64,000 nucleotides of DNA from Cnuibacter physcomitrellae (GCF_014640535.1 NZ_BMHD01000001.1:186001-250000); one strand, 5' to 3'; counted from the stretch's first letter, positions 32,632-41,970 are shown. Notes: a model not told the origin generated them from the letters alone. Numbers and translations are program-made.

Positions 32632-33207
32632 TCAGCTCGGGTACTGGCCGCGCTTGACCTGCGGCTTCGGCAGGCGCAGGCGGCGGAACTGGAGCGACCG
32701 CATGGTGGCGTACCAGCGCAGGCCGCGCTCCACGTTGCCGGCGCCGAACTTCTCGCGCAGCGCCTTCATGACGCGCCAGCCGAGGAAGAGGCAGTCGAGG
32801 ATGACGATGGCGATGAACGCGTAGAGCGCCAGCATCGTGTACGCCTGCAGGTCGGGGATCGGCACGATCGTGGCGATCAGCACGAGGAACATCACCGGGA
32901 TGAGGAACTCGCCCAGGCTCCAGCGCGCGTCGACCCAGTCGCGCACGAACCGGCGCTGCGGGCCGCGGTCGCGGACCGGCATGTACTTCTCTTCGCCGTT
33001 CGCCATGCCGACGCGGGCCCGGTCGCGCAGCTCCTGCTGCTTGCGACGGGCCTCTTTCGCGGCCTCCTTGCGGTCGCCGGGGACGAGGGGGCGCTTGTTG
33101 GCGGCCTCGCGCTCCTTGCGGCTCGGGGTGGCGTGCCCCTTGCCCGCGCCCGGCGTCTCTGCCGGGGTCTCGATCGTCTCGTCGACGCTCGTCTTCGTCT
33201 TAGCCAC
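32632..33207 (-). CDS. DUF3043 membrane protein
   Basis: Protein of 191 residues and unknown function, typical of actinobacteria. The N-terminal half is highly charged and Lys/Arg/Glu-rich (PSRKEREAANKRPLVPGDRK). Two membrane segments follow (about 110-128 and 135-156) and the tail is basic (RSLQFRRLRLPKPQVKRG). GTG at 33207 (VAKTKTSVDET) gives the family N-terminus. It is divergent from the dipeptidase gene across 40 bases. Confidence 0.82.
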   Translation of the reverse strand: MAKTKTSVDETIETPAETPGAGKGHATPSRKEREAANKRPLVPGDRKEAAKEARRKQQELRDRARVGMANGEEKYMPVRDRGPQRRFVRDWVDARWSLGEFLIPVMFLVLIATIVPIPDLQAYTMLALYAFIAIVILDCLFLGWRVMKALREKFGAGNVERGLRWYATMRSLQFRRLRLPKPQVKRGQYPS

Positions 33208-33234
33208 TTCGAATCCTCGTCCTGTGCGGTCTCT

Positions 33235-33240
33235 TAAGAT
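33235..33240 (+). promoter_or_regulatory. -10 element for leaderless dipeptidase transcript
   Basis: TAAGAT is followed by 7 bases and the ATG at 33248; no ribosome site is present in the gap. Confidence 0.5.
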
Positions 33241-33247
33241 TACCCGC

Positions 33248-34669
33248 ATGACACTGAGCACTCCCAGGAAGGATCCCGCGGCGCTGTCCGAGGGCGAGCA
33301 GGCGGTCGTCGAGGCCGTCCAGGCGGCACTGCCGCAGAGCATCGCCGACCTCGGCGGACTGGTGCGCATCCCCTCGGTCTCCTGGTCGGCCTTCGATCCG
33401 GCGGAGGTGCAGCGCAGCGCCGACGCCGTCGCGGGGCTGCTGGACGGGACGGGCTTCTTCGAGAGCGTCGACGTGCTCCGCGCCCCGACTCCGTCCGGCG
33501 AGCTCGGGCAGCCGGCGGTCCTCGCGTCCCGTCCCGCGCGCGGCGACGCGCCGACGGTGCTGCTCTACGCGCACCACGACGTGCAGCCGCCCGGCCGCGA
33601 CGAGGACTGGGACACCCCGCCCTTCGAGCCCACCGTGCGCGGAGACCGGCTGTACGGCCGGGGAGCCGCCGACGACAAGGCGGGCGTCATGGCGCACGTG
33701 GCCGCCGTGCGTGCGTTCGTCGAGACCGGGGGAGCCGCATCCGACCTCGGCGTCGTGGTCTTCATCGAGGGGGAGGAGGAGTTCGGCTCGGCCTCCTTCG
33801 CCGCGTTCCTCGAGGAGAACCGCGACCGCCTCGCCGCCGACGTCATCGTGGTCGCCGACTCCGACAACTGGGACACGTCCACACCGTCCCTCACCGTGAG
33901 CCTGCGTGGCAACGTCACCTTCCGGCTCACCGTCTCCACCCTCGGCCACGCCTCGCACTCCGGCATGTACGGGGGAGCGGCCCCCGATGCCATGCTCGCC
34001 GCGGCTCGCCTCATCGACTCGCTCTACGACGCCGACGGGGCCGTCGCGGTCGACGGGCTGACGGCGCATCCGATGGAGGTGCCCGAGGTGACGGAGGAGC
34101 AGTTCGCCGCCGACGCCGCACTGCTCGAGGGTGTCGGCTCCGTCGGCACCGGACCGGTGCTCGAACGGCTGTGGGCGAAGCCCGCGCTCACCGTCACGGG
34201 CATCGACGCCCCGGATGTGGTGAACGCCTCCAACACGCTCCTCCCGTCGGTCTCCCTGCGCGTGAGCTGCCGCGTCGCCCCGGGCCAGGACGCCCAGGAC
34301 GCCTACGAGGCGCTCGCCGCCCACATCCGCTCGCACGCGCCGTTCGGTGCGCACACGGAGATCACCGAGGTGAGCACGGGGCAGCCGTTCCTCGTCGACA
34401 CCTCGGGCTGGGCGGTGGCCCTCGCCGAGCAGGCCATGGCGGATGCCTGGGGTGCGTCGCCGAAGGAGGTGGGCGTGGGCGGGTCGATCCCCTTCATCGC
34501 CGACCTGGTGCGCGTGTTCCCGCAGGCGCAGATCCTCGTCACGGGTGTCGAGGACCCTGACACCAGGGCGCACAGCCCGAACGAGTCGCTCCATCTCGGG
34601 GTCTTCAAGCGCGCGATCACCACCGAGGCGCTGCTGCTGCACCGACTCGCGTCCGGAGCACGCGGATGA
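33248..34669 (+). CDS. M20-family metallodipeptidase
   Basis: Zinc-dependent peptidase of 473 residues, probably cytoplasmic, cleaving dipeptides. The metal-binding YAHHDVQPPGRDEDW, the GRGAADDKAG bridging Asp block and the catalytic EGEEEFGS Glu pair are present. HASHSGMYGGAAPDAM belongs to the lid domain and GGSIPFIADL to the C-terminal metal site. Substrate is unknown; relatives include carnosinase-like and Cys-Gly dipeptidases. No signal peptide is visible. Confidence 0.9.
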   Translation: MTLSTPRKDPAALSEGEQAVVEAVQAALPQSIADLGGLVRIPSVSWSAFDPAEVQRSADAVAGLLDGTGFFESVDVLRAPTPSGELGQPAVLASRPARGDAPTVLLYAHHDVQPPGRDEDWDTPPFEPTVRGDRLYGRGAADDKAGVMAHVAAVRAFVETGGAASDLGVVVFIEGEEEFGSASFAAFLEENRDRLAADVIVVADSDNWDTSTPSLTVSLRGNVTFRLTVSTLGHASHSGMYGGAAPDAMLAAARLIDSLYDADGAVAVDGLTAHPMEVPEVTEEQFAADAALLEGVGSVGTGPVLERLWAKPALTVTGIDAPDVVNASNTLLPSVSLRVSCRVAPGQDAQDAYEALAAHIRSHAPFGAHTEITEVSTGQPFLVDTSGWAVALAEQAMADAWGASPKEVGVGGSIPFIADLVRVFPQAQILVTGVEDPDTRAHSPNESLHLGVFKRAITTEALLLHRLASGARG

Positions 34670-34732
34670 GCGCCGCGACGGGCTCCGTCCGCGGGTCGGG
34701 AATTCTCCGGCGGACGCCCCGGTTGTCGGGTT

Positions 34733-34738
34733 TAGACT
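34733..34738 (+). promoter_or_regulatory. -10 element upstream of erpA
   Basis: TAGACT in GTTTAGACT, 31 bases before the erpA ATG at 34770. This is the same hexamer context and distance as at dnaE. Confidence 0.45.
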
Positions 34739-34769
34739 TCATCTACGCTTCGACCGGAAGGACGTCCCG

Positions 34770-35135
34770 ATGAGCGACACGACCCTCACCACCGACGTGG
34801 CCGCGCCCGCCCACGCCGTGCAGCTGACCAAGACCGCCGGCGACAAGGTGCGCAGCCTCCTCGAGCAGGAGGGGCGCGACGACCTCCGCCTCCGCGTGGC
34901 CGTCCAGCCCGGTGGCTGCTCCGGCCTGATCTACCAGCTCTACTTCGACGAGCGGATGCTCGACGGCGACGGCGTCGTCGACTTCGACGGCGTCGAGGTC
35001 ATCGTCGACAAGATGAGCGTCCCGTACCTCGACGGCGCGACCATCGACTTCGAGGACACGATCCAGAAGCAGGGGTTCACGATCGACAACCCCAACGCGA
35101 CCGGCTCGTGCGCCTGCGGCGACTCGTTCCACTGA
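34770..35135 (+). CDS. erpA: ErpA/IscA-type iron-sulfur cluster carrier
   Basis: A-type Fe-S carrier of 121 residues that passes clusters to apo-enzymes. The three conserved cysteines are Cys50 in GGCSG, and Cys114 and Cys116 in CACGDSF. ATG at 34770 follows a GGAAGGA ribosome site. It lies just before the cytochrome oxidase genes, an arrangement common in actinobacteria, and may mature respiratory Fe-S proteins such as QcrA; that link is inference. Confidence 0.93.
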   Translation: MSDTTLTTDVAAPAHAVQLTKTAGDKVRSLLEQEGRDDLRLRVAVQPGGCSGLIYQLYFDERMLDGDGVVDFDGVEVIVDKMSVPYLDGATIDFEDTIQKQGFTIDNPNATGSCACGDSFH

Positions 35136-35151
35136 GCGAACTTTATCTTCG

Positions 35152-35187
35152 GCGAAAGGCCGTCTCCCTCGGGAGGCGGCCTTTTCG
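35152..35187 (+). terminator. Rho-independent terminator after erpA
   Basis: A 14-base stem (35155-35168 with 35171-35184, one G-T pair) with a 2-base loop ends in a short T-run. It isolates erpA from ctaC. Confidence 0.88.
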
Positions 35188-35305
35188 CATCCTGCCGCGG
35201 AACGACGGGGATCTCGGCCGATCCCGGGACGATCGCGGACTGTAGCACCCGCGTGGCCGTGACTGCGACCCCTTCGACGAACCAGTAGGCTTGTCGGAGG
35301 TCACA

Positions 35306-35320
35306 TACACTTCTGGTGTA
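35306..35320. promoter_or_regulatory. TACAC-N5-GTGTA palindrome upstream of ctaC
   Basis: Perfect 5-base arms (35306-35310 and 35316-35320), 20 bases before the ctaC GTG and close to its ribosome site. It could be an operator for a respiratory regulator. No regulator can be named. Confidence 0.4.
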
Positions 35321-35339
35321 GCTTCCCGAAAGGTCACTG

Positions 35340-36242
35340 GTGCGCTCGAAACGACGTCTCAGATGGGCTGCGATCCCGGTTGCAGCGGTCATGGCGTTCA
35401 TCCTTGCCGGATGTACGCAGGAGCAGATGCAGGGGTGGCTGCCGACCGAGCCGGGCACCACGAACAACGTCGATCGTGTGATCGGCCTCTGGGTCACGTC
35501 GTGGATCGTGCTGCTGGTCGTCGGTGTCGTCACCTGGGGCCTCACCATCTGGGCGATCGTGGTCTACCGCCGTCGCAAGGGCCAGACCGGTCTGCCGGCG
35601 CAGCTGCGCTACAACATGCCGATCGAGATCTTCTACACGATCGTCCCGCTCATCCTGGTGCTCGGCTTCTTCGCCTTCACCGCCCAGGACCAGAGCGCGA
35701 TCGAGGCGAAGTACGACAACCCGGATGAGGTCATCCAGGTCTACGGCAAGCAGTGGGCGTGGGACTTCAACTACGTCAGCCAGGACGTCTACTCGCCCGG
35801 CATCCAGGGCCAGCCCGACCCGGACGACGCGAACGGCTCGCTCGTCGAGTCCGAGATCCCGACCCTGTACCTGCCCGTGGGCAAGAAGATCGAGATCCAG
35901 CTCGACTCGCGCGACGTCATCCACTCCTTCTGGGTGATCGACTTCCTCTACAAGAAGGACATGCTGCCGGGCAAGACGAACTACATGTACGTCACCCCCG
36001 AGCGTGAGGGCACCTTCGCGGGCAAGTGCGCCGAGCTCTGCGGCGAGTACCACTCGATGATGCTCTTCAACGTGAAGGTCGTCTCGCAGCAGGAGTACGA
36101 CGACTACATCCAGTCGCTGAAGGACGCCGGTCAGACCGGGATCCTCGGGCCGGAGTACAACCGCAACGACAACCTCCCCGGGATCGGTACGCCGGCGAAG
36201 GAAGAGACCCCCGAGGCCGCTGCGGTCTCGAACGCAGGATAG
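35340..36242 (+). CDS. ctaC: Cytochrome c oxidase subunit II (CtaC)
   Basis: Carries the CuA site that receives electrons from QcrC in the bcc-aa3 supercomplex. The protein has 300 residues. The lipoprotein signal ends at Cys25 in ILAGC, two membrane helices follow, and the CuA motif [12 protein letters not shown] has Cys230, Glu232, Cys234, His238 and Met241. GTG at 35340 has AAAGG just upstream. It forms an operon with ctaD and ctaF. The CuA His on the other side of the fold is in DVIHSFW. Confidence 0.97.
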   Translation: MRSKRRLRWAAIPVAAVMAFILAGCTQEQMQGWLPTEPGTTNNVDRVIGLWVTSWIVLLVVGVVTWGLTIWAIVVYRRRKGQTGLPAQLRYNMPIEIFYTIVPLILVLGFFAFTAQDQSAIEAKYDNPDEVIQVYGKQWAWDFNYVSQDVYSPGIQGQPDPDDANGSLVESEIPTLYLPVGKKIEIQLDSRDVIHSFWVIDFLYKKDMLPGKTNYMYVTPEREGTFAGKCAELCGEYHSMMLFNVKVVSQQEYDDYIQSLKDAGQTGILGPEYNRNDNLPGIGTPAKEETPEAAAVSNAG

Positions 36243-36253
36243 GAGCGGCAGCA

Positions 36254-37978
36254 GTGACTGCGACAGTAGCCGTATCGCCGGCGGGCGTCAGCGCCCGCCC
36301 GGGCCGCGAACGCAAGGGCGGCGTCGTGGTGCGGTGGATCACCACCACCGACCACAAGACCATCGGGTACCTGTACCTGATCACCTCGTTCCTGTTCTTC
36401 TGCCTCGGCGGCGTGATGGCGCTGGTCATCCGCGCGCAGCTGTTCGAGCCCGGGCTCGAGCTGGTGGCCACGAAGGACCAGTACAACCAGCTGTTCACCA
36501 TGCACGGCACGATCATGCTGCTCATGTTCGCGACCCCGCTGTTCGCGGGCTTCGCCAACGTGATCATGCCGCTGCAGATCGGTGCGCCCGACGTCGCGTT
36601 CCCGCGACTGAACGCCCTGGCCTTCTGGTTCTTCTCGTTCGGATCGCTGATCGCGGTCGCCGGCTTCCTCACCCCGCAGGGTGCGGCCTCGTTCGGATGG
36701 TTCGCCTACGCGCCCCTGTCGTCGACGACGTTCACACCGGGCGACGGAGGGAACCTCTGGGTGTTCGGCCTGGGCCTCAGCGGCTTCGGCACGATCCTCG
36801 GCGCGGTGAACTTCATCACCACGATCATCACCATGCGTGCTCCCGGCATGACCATGTTCCGCATGCCGATCTTCACCTGGAACATCCTGGTGACGTCGAT
36901 CCTCGTGCTCATGGCGTTCCCGGTGCTGGCCGCCGCGCTCTTCGCTCTCGGCGCCGACCGCGTCTTCGGGGCGCACATCTACGATGCGGCGAACGGCGGT
37001 GTGCTGCTGTGGCAGCACCTGTTCTGGTTCTTCGGCCATCCCGAGGTGTACATCATCGCGCTGCCGTTCTTCGGCATCGTCTCCGAGGTCTTCCCGGTCT
37101 TCAGCCGCAAGCCGATCTTCGGATACAAGACCCTCATCTACGCGACGATCTCGATCGCGGCGCTCTCCGTCACCGTGTGGGCGCACCACATGTACGTGAC
37201 GGGATCCGTGCTGCTGCCGTGGTTCGCGCTCATGACGATGCTCATCGCCGTGCCGACGGGTGTGAAGATCTTCAACTGGATCGGCACCATGTGGCGTGGC
37301 TCGGTGACCTTCGAGACGCCGATGATCTGGGCGATCGGCTTCCTCATCACGTTCACCTTCGGTGGTCTGACCGGCGTGATCCTCGCGTCGCCGCCGCTCG
37401 ACTTCCACGTGTCCGACACCTACTTCGTGGTGGCGCACTTCCACTACGTGGTGTTCGGAACGGTCGTGTTCGCGATGTTCTCGGGCTTCTACTTCTGGTG
37501 GCCCAAGTGGACGGGCAAGATGCTCAACGAGCGTCTGGGCCACTGGCACTTCTGGCTGCTGTTCATCGGCTTCCACACGACGTTCCTCATCCAGCACTGG
37601 CTGGGCGTCATCGGCATGCCGCGTCGTTACGCGACCTACCAGCCCGAGGACGGGTTCACGTGGATGAACCAGCTCTCGACCATCGGTGCGTTCATCCTCG
37701 CCGTGTCGCTGATCCCGTTCTTCCTGAACGTGTACATCACCGCGCGACGCGCACCCAAGGTGACCGTCAACGACCCGTGGGGCTACGGCCGCTCGCTCGA
37801 GTGGGCCACGTCGTGCCCGCCGCCGCGTCACAACTTCACGTCGATCCCGCGCATCCGCTCGGAGTCGCCGGCGTTCGACCTCAACCACCCCGAAGCCGGA
37901 ATCCCGGTCGGTGTGGGCCCGGCGAAGGACGCTCCCGATGCCCCGACCTACGACATCGCGAAAGGCGAGGTGAAGTAG
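36254..37978 (+). CDS. ctaD: Cytochrome c oxidase subunit I (aa3 type)
   Basis: Catalytic subunit with heme a and the heme a3-CuB centre; reduces oxygen and pumps protons. The protein has 574 residues with twelve membrane helices. TMHGTIM carries a heme a ligand, [10 protein letters not shown] the CuB His cross-linked to Tyr, WAHHMY the paired CuB His residues, and VAHFHYV the heme ligands. GTG at 36254 lies 11 bases after ctaC. Confidence 0.98.
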   Translation: MTATVAVSPAGVSARPGRERKGGVVVRWITTTDHKTIGYLYLITSFLFFCLGGVMALVIRAQLFEPGLELVATKDQYNQLFTMHGTIMLLMFATPLFAGFANVIMPLQIGAPDVAFPRLNALAFWFFSFGSLIAVAGFLTPQGAASFGWFAYAPLSSTTFTPGDGGNLWVFGLGLSGFGTILGAVNFITTIITMRAPGMTMFRMPIFTWNILVTSILVLMAFPVLAAALFALGADRVFGAHIYDAANGGVLLWQHLFWFFGHPEVYIIALPFFGIVSEVFPVFSRKPIFGYKTLIYATISIAALSVTVWAHHMYVTGSVLLPWFALMTMLIAVPTGVKIFNWIGTMWRGSVTFETPMIWAIGFLITFTFGGLTGVILASPPLDFHVSDTYFVVAHFHYVVFGTVVFAMFSGFYFWWPKWTGKMLNERLGHWHFWLLFIGFHTTFLIQHWLGVIGMPRRYATYQPEDGFTWMNQLSTIGAFILAVSLIPFFLNVYITARRAPKVTVNDPWGYGRSLEWATSCPPPRHNFTSIPRIRSESPAFDLNHPEAGIPVGVGPAKDAPDAPTYDIAKGEVK

Positions 37979-37982
37979 CGCC

Positions 37983-38399
37983 ATGCGCGTCAACACCAAC
38001 CTCTTCTGGATCCTCACGGTCTTCATGATCCTGGCCGGGGCCGTCTACACGACGTGGTCCGTCCTCGAGACGGGCGCCGTCGAGTGGGTCGGCACGGTCG
38101 CGATCTTCCTGACCGGCATCCTCTCCGCGTTCCTGGCGTTCTACCTGCGCCTGGTGCACCGGTCGCAGGGCAGCGAGCTGCCGGAGGACCGCCTCGACGC
38201 GAACATCGACGACGGCGACCCCGAGGTCGGATTCTTCAGCCCGTGGAGCTGGTGGCCGCTCGTGCTCGGCTTCTCCTGCGCCATGCTGGTCCTCGGCCTC
38301 GCGGTCGTCGTGTGGATCGCCTTCATCGGCGTCGTCGTGCTGATCGTCGCGATCGTCGGCTGGACGTACGAGTACTACCGCGGGCACTTCGCCCGCTGA
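37983..38399 (+). CDS. ctaF: Cytochrome c oxidase subunit IV, actinobacterial (CtaF)
   Basis: Small 138-residue subunit found with actinobacterial aa3 oxidases. Four membrane segments are visible, beginning with NLFWILTVFMILAGAVYTTW; a charged middle loop (PEDRLDANIDDGDPEVGFF) separates the two pairs. It starts 4 bases after ctaD and is followed by a hairpin terminator. Its role is structural within the supercomplex. Confidence 0.92.
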   Translation: MRVNTNLFWILTVFMILAGAVYTTWSVLETGAVEWVGTVAIFLTGILSAFLAFYLRLVHRSQGSELPEDRLDANIDDGDPEVGFFSPWSWWPLVLGFSCAMLVLGLAVVVWIAFIGVVVLIVAIVGWTYEYYRGHFAR

Positions 38400-38417
38400 G
38401 CCCCGCGCTCGCGCCTC

Positions 38418-38446
38418 AGGGCCCTCACGCTCCGCGTGGGGGCCCT
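38418..38446 (+). terminator. Terminator of the ctaCDF operon
   Basis: A 13-base stem (38418-38430 with 38434-38446, one T-G pair) and a 3-base loop, 18 bases after the ctaF stop. Confidence 0.8.
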
Positions 38447-38532
38447 TCGCGTTGTGTGCGCGACGTCGCCCCGGGCGCGTGCGTGGTCGGTCCGGCGCGG
38501 TGCCGTGCGGTGCGGGTGCGGTGCGCCTGCGT

Positions 38533-38611
38533 CCGTATTCAGGAGCTACGCCTGTTTTCAGGACGCTTCGTCCTGAAAAGGGCCGGATGAGCACATGCGT
38601 CCTGAATACGG
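38533..38611. repeat. Nested inverted repeat (hairpin within hairpin)
   Basis: Outer 12-base arms CCGTATTCAGGA (38533-38544) and its complement (38600-38611) enclose an inner perfect 11-base stem TTTTCAGGACG (38555-38565 with 38569-38579) on a 3-base loop. The core word TTCAGGA is shared by inner and outer arms, so alternative pairings exist. Confidence 0.75.
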
Positions 38612-38841
38612 AGGTCGCTGCGGGCGTGCCCGGTGTGCGGGTGGGTGGGGCGCGTGTGTGCGTCTGGCTGCTACGTCGCTACGCGACGCCTCTGGGGGTC
38701 GTGGTCGGGCCTGCGTGGATGGTCACCGCCGAGGCTGACCCGCGCGCTGCTTGCGGATGCGAGATGGCTCCGTACGGTTGGTCGCCACGCTCGGAGGGGA
38801 CTGAGCCGGTGTTGCGCGCCGTCCTAGTCTGCTCGGCGAGG

Positions 38842-38934
38842 CAACTCTGGATGTTCGGGGCGACACGCCGTCAGGAGTCCGGAGTTGGCTCGGGGGAGGG
38901 CGAAAGTCCGGAGTTGGCGTAGCGGAAGCGCGGC
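38842..38934. repeat. Intergenic repeat element, copy 1
   Basis: This element of about 85-90 bases recurs at 39011-39095. Shared blocks include CGACACGCCG, TCCGGAGTTGGCTCGGGGG and GAGGGCGAAAGTCCGGAG. It contains TCCGGAGTT twice and a decayed AACTCTGGA, so parts can pair. Confidence 0.75.
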
Positions 38935-39010
38935 TGTGTCGAGGCGCGCGCGACGGGCATTGCGGGGGCGTTGCGCGGCTGGTTCATGCCGCCGTCGTCC
39001 GGGCTGGAGG

Positions 39011-39095
39011 TAACTCCGGAGATTTGGGGTGACACGCCGCCGGATTTCCGGAGTTGGCTCGGGGGGAGGGCGAAAGTCCGGAGCTAGCTCTGCGG
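39011..39095. repeat. Intergenic repeat element, copy 2
   Basis: Second copy, 169 bases downstream of the first, in the same orientation. Here the inverted words AACTCCGGA (about 39012-39020) and TCCGGAGTT are both intact, allowing a hairpin. Copies differ by scattered substitutions and an extra G. Confidence 0.75.
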
Positions 39096-39183
39096 AGGTG
39101 CGGATGCGTCGTCGCGTGCGGACCTGGGCCGGCCTCTGCGTGCGCTCGGCGCGGGACGACAGACGGAGTGCCACACGTACAAG

Positions 39184-39220
39184 CAGAGGGGCCCCGCAGC
39201 GGTGCTGCGGGGCCCCTCTG
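39184..39220 (-). terminator. Terminator of the ctaE-qcrCAB operon
   Basis: A perfect 17-base stem (39184-39200 with 39204-39220) with a 3-base loop, 21 bases past the end of qcrB on the minus strand. Confidence 0.9.
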
Positions 39221-39241
39221 GCGGGACGGACGGGCGGGACG

Positions 39242-40906
39242 CTAGTGGGTGCCGTGCGAGTCGCCGTGGCCGGACTCGAGCTCCTTGCTCGTGACGGGGG
39301 CGATGCGGTCCTCGAAGAACCAGCGGGACATGCCGGCGCGGAAGCGCTGGGCGCCCGTGATCTTGCCCTGGGCGTTCGGACGCAGCATGAGCGGCTGGTA
39401 CACCTCGTAGTCGGTGAGGCGCCAGCGCTCGTACTCGTCGAGCTGCTCGTGGACCTCGATGTACTCGCCGCCCGGGAGGCGGACGATGCGGCCCGACTCG
39501 AAGCCATGCAGCACGATCTCGCGGTCCTTCTTCTGCAGCGCGAGGCAGACGCGCTTCGTGATGAAGTACGCGACGAACGGTCCGAGCACCGCCCACGCCT
39601 GGCAGACGTGGATGACGCCCTCGATCGACAGCTGGAAGTGCGTGGCGATGAGGTCGGACGAGGCCGCGCCCCACAGTGCCGCGTAGAAGGTCACGCCGGC
39701 CGCGCCGATGGCGGTACGGGTCGGAGCGTTCCGCGGACGGTCGAGGATGTGGTGCTCGCGCTTGTCGCCCGCGACCCAGCCCTCGACGAACGGGTAGATG
39801 GCGACCAGAGCGAGGAGCAGGACGAGCGCGATCACCGGGATGATGATGTTGAACGACCAGGTGTGGTCGAGCCACACGAACTCCAGGCCCGGCGGGATCA
39901 GACGCAGAGCGCCGTCCGCGAAGCCGATGTACCAGTCGGGCTGCGTACCCGCCGACACCGGGGACGGGTCGTACGGTCCGTAGTTCCAGATCGGGTTGAT
40001 CGTGAACAGCGACGCGATGAGCACGATGACGCCGAAGACCAGGAAGAAGAACCCACCGGCCTTCGCCGCGTACACGGGGAGGATCGGGTATCCGACCACG
40101 TTCTTCTCGGTCTTGCCCGGCCCCGCGTACTGCGTGTGCTTGTGCACGACGACGAACACGAGGTGCAGCGCCAGCATCGCGACCAGGATGGCCGGGAGCA
40201 GCAGGATGTGCAGCGTGTAGAGGCGGCCGACGATCGCGGTGCCCGGGAACTCGCCGCCGAACAGCAGGAACGAGATCCAGGTGCCGACGAACGGCAGACC
40301 CTTGATCAGACCGTCGATGATGCGGAGACCGTTTCCGGAGAGCAGGTCGTCGGGCAGCGAGTAGCCGGTGAAGCCCTCGGCCATCGCCAGCACGAACAGC
40401 ACGAAGCCGATCATCCAGTTGAGCTCACGCGGCTTGCGGAACGCACCCGTGAAGAACACGCGCAGCATGTGCAGGCCGATGGCCGCGATGAACAGCAGAG
40501 CCGCCCAGTGGTGGATCTGACGCACGAGCAGACCGCCGCGCACCTCGAACGAGATGTGCAGGGCCGAGTCCATGGCGGAGGACATCTCCATGCCCTTGAG
40601 CGGCACGAAGGGTCCGTTGTAGACGACCTCGGCCATCGAGGCCTGGAAGAAGAACGTCAGGAACGTGCCGGAGAGCACGATCACCACGAAGCTGTAGAGC
40701 GCGACCTCGCCGAGCATGAACGACCAGTGATCGGGGAAGATCTTGCGCCCGAACTCCTTGACGACCGCCGAGATGGTGGTCCGCTCGTCGAGGTAGTTGG
40801 CTGCTGCGCCGACGAACCCGCCGGGCTTCGCGGGAGGGCGGATCGAGGAACCGGGCGCCGCAGGTGCGTCGCCCGTGCTCGAGGGCCTCTCGATGGTGCT
40901 GGTCAT
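39242..40906 (-). CDS. qcrB: Menaquinol-cytochrome c reductase cytochrome b subunit
   Basis: Membrane subunit that oxidises menaquinol and carries the two b hemes. The protein has 554 residues, longer than mitochondrial cytochrome b because of the actinobacterial C-terminal extension. Heme-ligand His pairs lie in the RQIHHWAALLF and YTLHILLLP helices, and the quinol-site block appears as PDWY (TQPDWYIGFADGALRL), the usual actinobacterial form. ATG at 40906 overlaps the qcrA stop by 4 bases. Homologue of the target of bc1 inhibitors in mycobacteria. Confidence 0.96.
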   Translation of the reverse strand: MTSTIERPSSTGDAPAAPGSSIRPPAKPGGFVGAAANYLDERTTISAVVKEFGRKIFPDHWSFMLGEVALYSFVVIVLSGTFLTFFFQASMAEVVYNGPFVPLKGMEMSSAMDSALHISFEVRGGLLVRQIHHWAALLFIAAIGLHMLRVFFTGAFRKPRELNWMIGFVLFVLAMAEGFTGYSLPDDLLSGNGLRIIDGLIKGLPFVGTWISFLLFGGEFPGTAIVGRLYTLHILLLPAILVAMLALHLVFVVVHKHTQYAGPGKTEKNVVGYPILPVYAAKAGGFFFLVFGVIVLIASLFTINPIWNYGPYDPSPVSAGTQPDWYIGFADGALRLIPPGLEFVWLDHTWSFNIIIPVIALVLLLALVAIYPFVEGWVAGDKREHHILDRPRNAPTRTAIGAAGVTFYAALWGAASSDLIATHFQLSIEGVIHVCQAWAVLGPFVAYFITKRVCLALQKKDREIVLHGFESGRIVRLPGGEYIEVHEQLDEYERWRLTDYEVYQPLMLRPNAQGKITGAQRFRAGMSRWFFEDRIAPVTSKELESGHGDSHGTH

Positions 40907-41970
40907 GAACGCTCCCAGAAGCTAGGTCCGACGGGCTCGTGGAAATCGCTCTGCGCCACGAGGTATCCCTCAGCGTCGACCTCGATCGGCAGCTGGGGGA
41001 GGGGGCGCTTCGCGGGCCCGAAGATGACCGCAGCCTCGTTCTTCACGTCGAACGTGGACTGGTGGCACGGGCAGAGGAGGTGGTGCGTCTGCTGCTCGTA
41101 CAGCGCCACAGGGCAGCCGACGTGCGTGCAGATCTTCGAGTAGGCCACGATGCCCTGGTAGGACCAGTTCTCGCGTCCGGGGCTGATGTTGAGGTCTGCG
41201 GGGTTGAGACGCATGAGCAGGACGGCGGCCTTGGCCTTCTGCTCGAGACGGTCGTGCTCCTCGTTGAGGCCCTCGGGGATGATGTGGAACACCGAGCCGA
41301 TGGTCACATCCGACGCCTTCACCGGCGCACCGGTGGGGTCGAGCGTGAGGCGGGTGCCCTTCTTCCACATCGTGTGGCTCAGCAGCTCGACCGGGTTCTC
41401 GTTCTGCGGCGCCAGTCCGCGGAAGAGCACGATGCCCGGCAGCGGGAACGCGAGCAGCGCACCGATGAGGCTGTTGCGGATGAGAGTGCGACGGCCGAAC
41501 CCGGACTCCTCGTCGGCCTCCTTGAAGATCTCGACCGCGCGCTCGCGCGTCTCCGCCGAACCCTGGACGGGGTGGCGGATGTCGATGCCCTCCTTGTCGG
41601 CCATCAGGGCCTTGCCCCAGTGGACGGCGGCGAGCCCAATGCCGAACAGCGCCAGCGCGGAGCCGAGGCCGATGAACAGCGTGTTGAGGCGGAGCGCCTC
41701 GGTGCTGCCGTCCTCGATCGGGAACGCCATGTACGCCGCGATCGCGAAGATGCTGCCCGCGATCGACAGGTAGAACATCGTGTAGACCTGGCGCTGCGCG
41801 CGCTTGTTGGCCTTCGGATCGGTGTCGGTGACGCGGAGGCGGTGCGGCGGCTCGCCCGGGTTCTGGAAGTCGGAGCCTGCGACGGCGGTCCCTGCGGACG
41901 CGCGGTCCCTCGTGTCGACGGCAGACGATCCCGAAGTGGAGTCCACTTCGCTCAGCTCGTCATGTGCCAT
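40903..41970 (-). CDS. qcrA: Rieske iron-sulfur subunit of the bcc complex
   Basis: 2Fe-2S protein of 355 residues. Three membrane helices (about 64-82, 95-115 and 166-186), typical of actinobacteria, precede the Rieske domain. Cluster ligands are Cys281, His283, Cys300 and His303; Cys286 and Cys302 form the structural disulfide pair. The first 60 residues are hydrophilic. It lies between qcrC and qcrB. Confidence 0.97.
   Translation of the reverse strand: MAHDELSEVDSTSGSSAVDTRDRASAGTAVAGSDFQNPGEPPHRLRVTDTDPKANKRAQRQVYTMFYLSIAGSIFAIAAYMAFPIEDGSTEALRLNTLFIGLGSALALFGIGLAAVHWGKALMADKEGIDIRHPVQGSAETRERAVEIFKEADEESGFGRRTLIRNSLIGALLAFPLPGIVLFRGLAPQNENPVELLSHTMWKKGTRLTLDPTGAPVKASDVTIGSVFHIIPEGLNEEHDRLEQKAKAAVLLMRLNPADLNISPGRENWSYQGIVAYSKICTHVGCPVALYEQQTHHLLCPCHQSTFDVKNEAAVIFGPAKRPLPQLPIEVDAEGYLVAQSDFHEPVGPSFWERS

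Larger units (their letters stand above)
38447..39183. other. Gene-free interval rich in repeats
   Basis: I see no credible gene here. The stretch between the two facing operon terminators holds a nested inverted repeat (38533-38611) and two copies of an element of about 85 bases (38842-39095). An open frame at 38452-38922 runs through these repeats without a ribosome site or a recognisable protein. The rest looks like ordinary non-coding sequence. Confidence 0.65.

Noticed and set aside
38452-38922. Open frame of 156 codons in the gap between ctaF and qcrB
   Set aside because: It runs through inverted and direct repeats, has no ribosome site, and its translation is Cys/Arg/Gly-rich without any recognisable domain. 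High GC makes such frames common.
38842-39095. Possible insertion sequence
   Set aside because: No transposase frame, no terminal inverted repeats or target duplication around the pair; a non-autonomous repeat is the most that can be supported.
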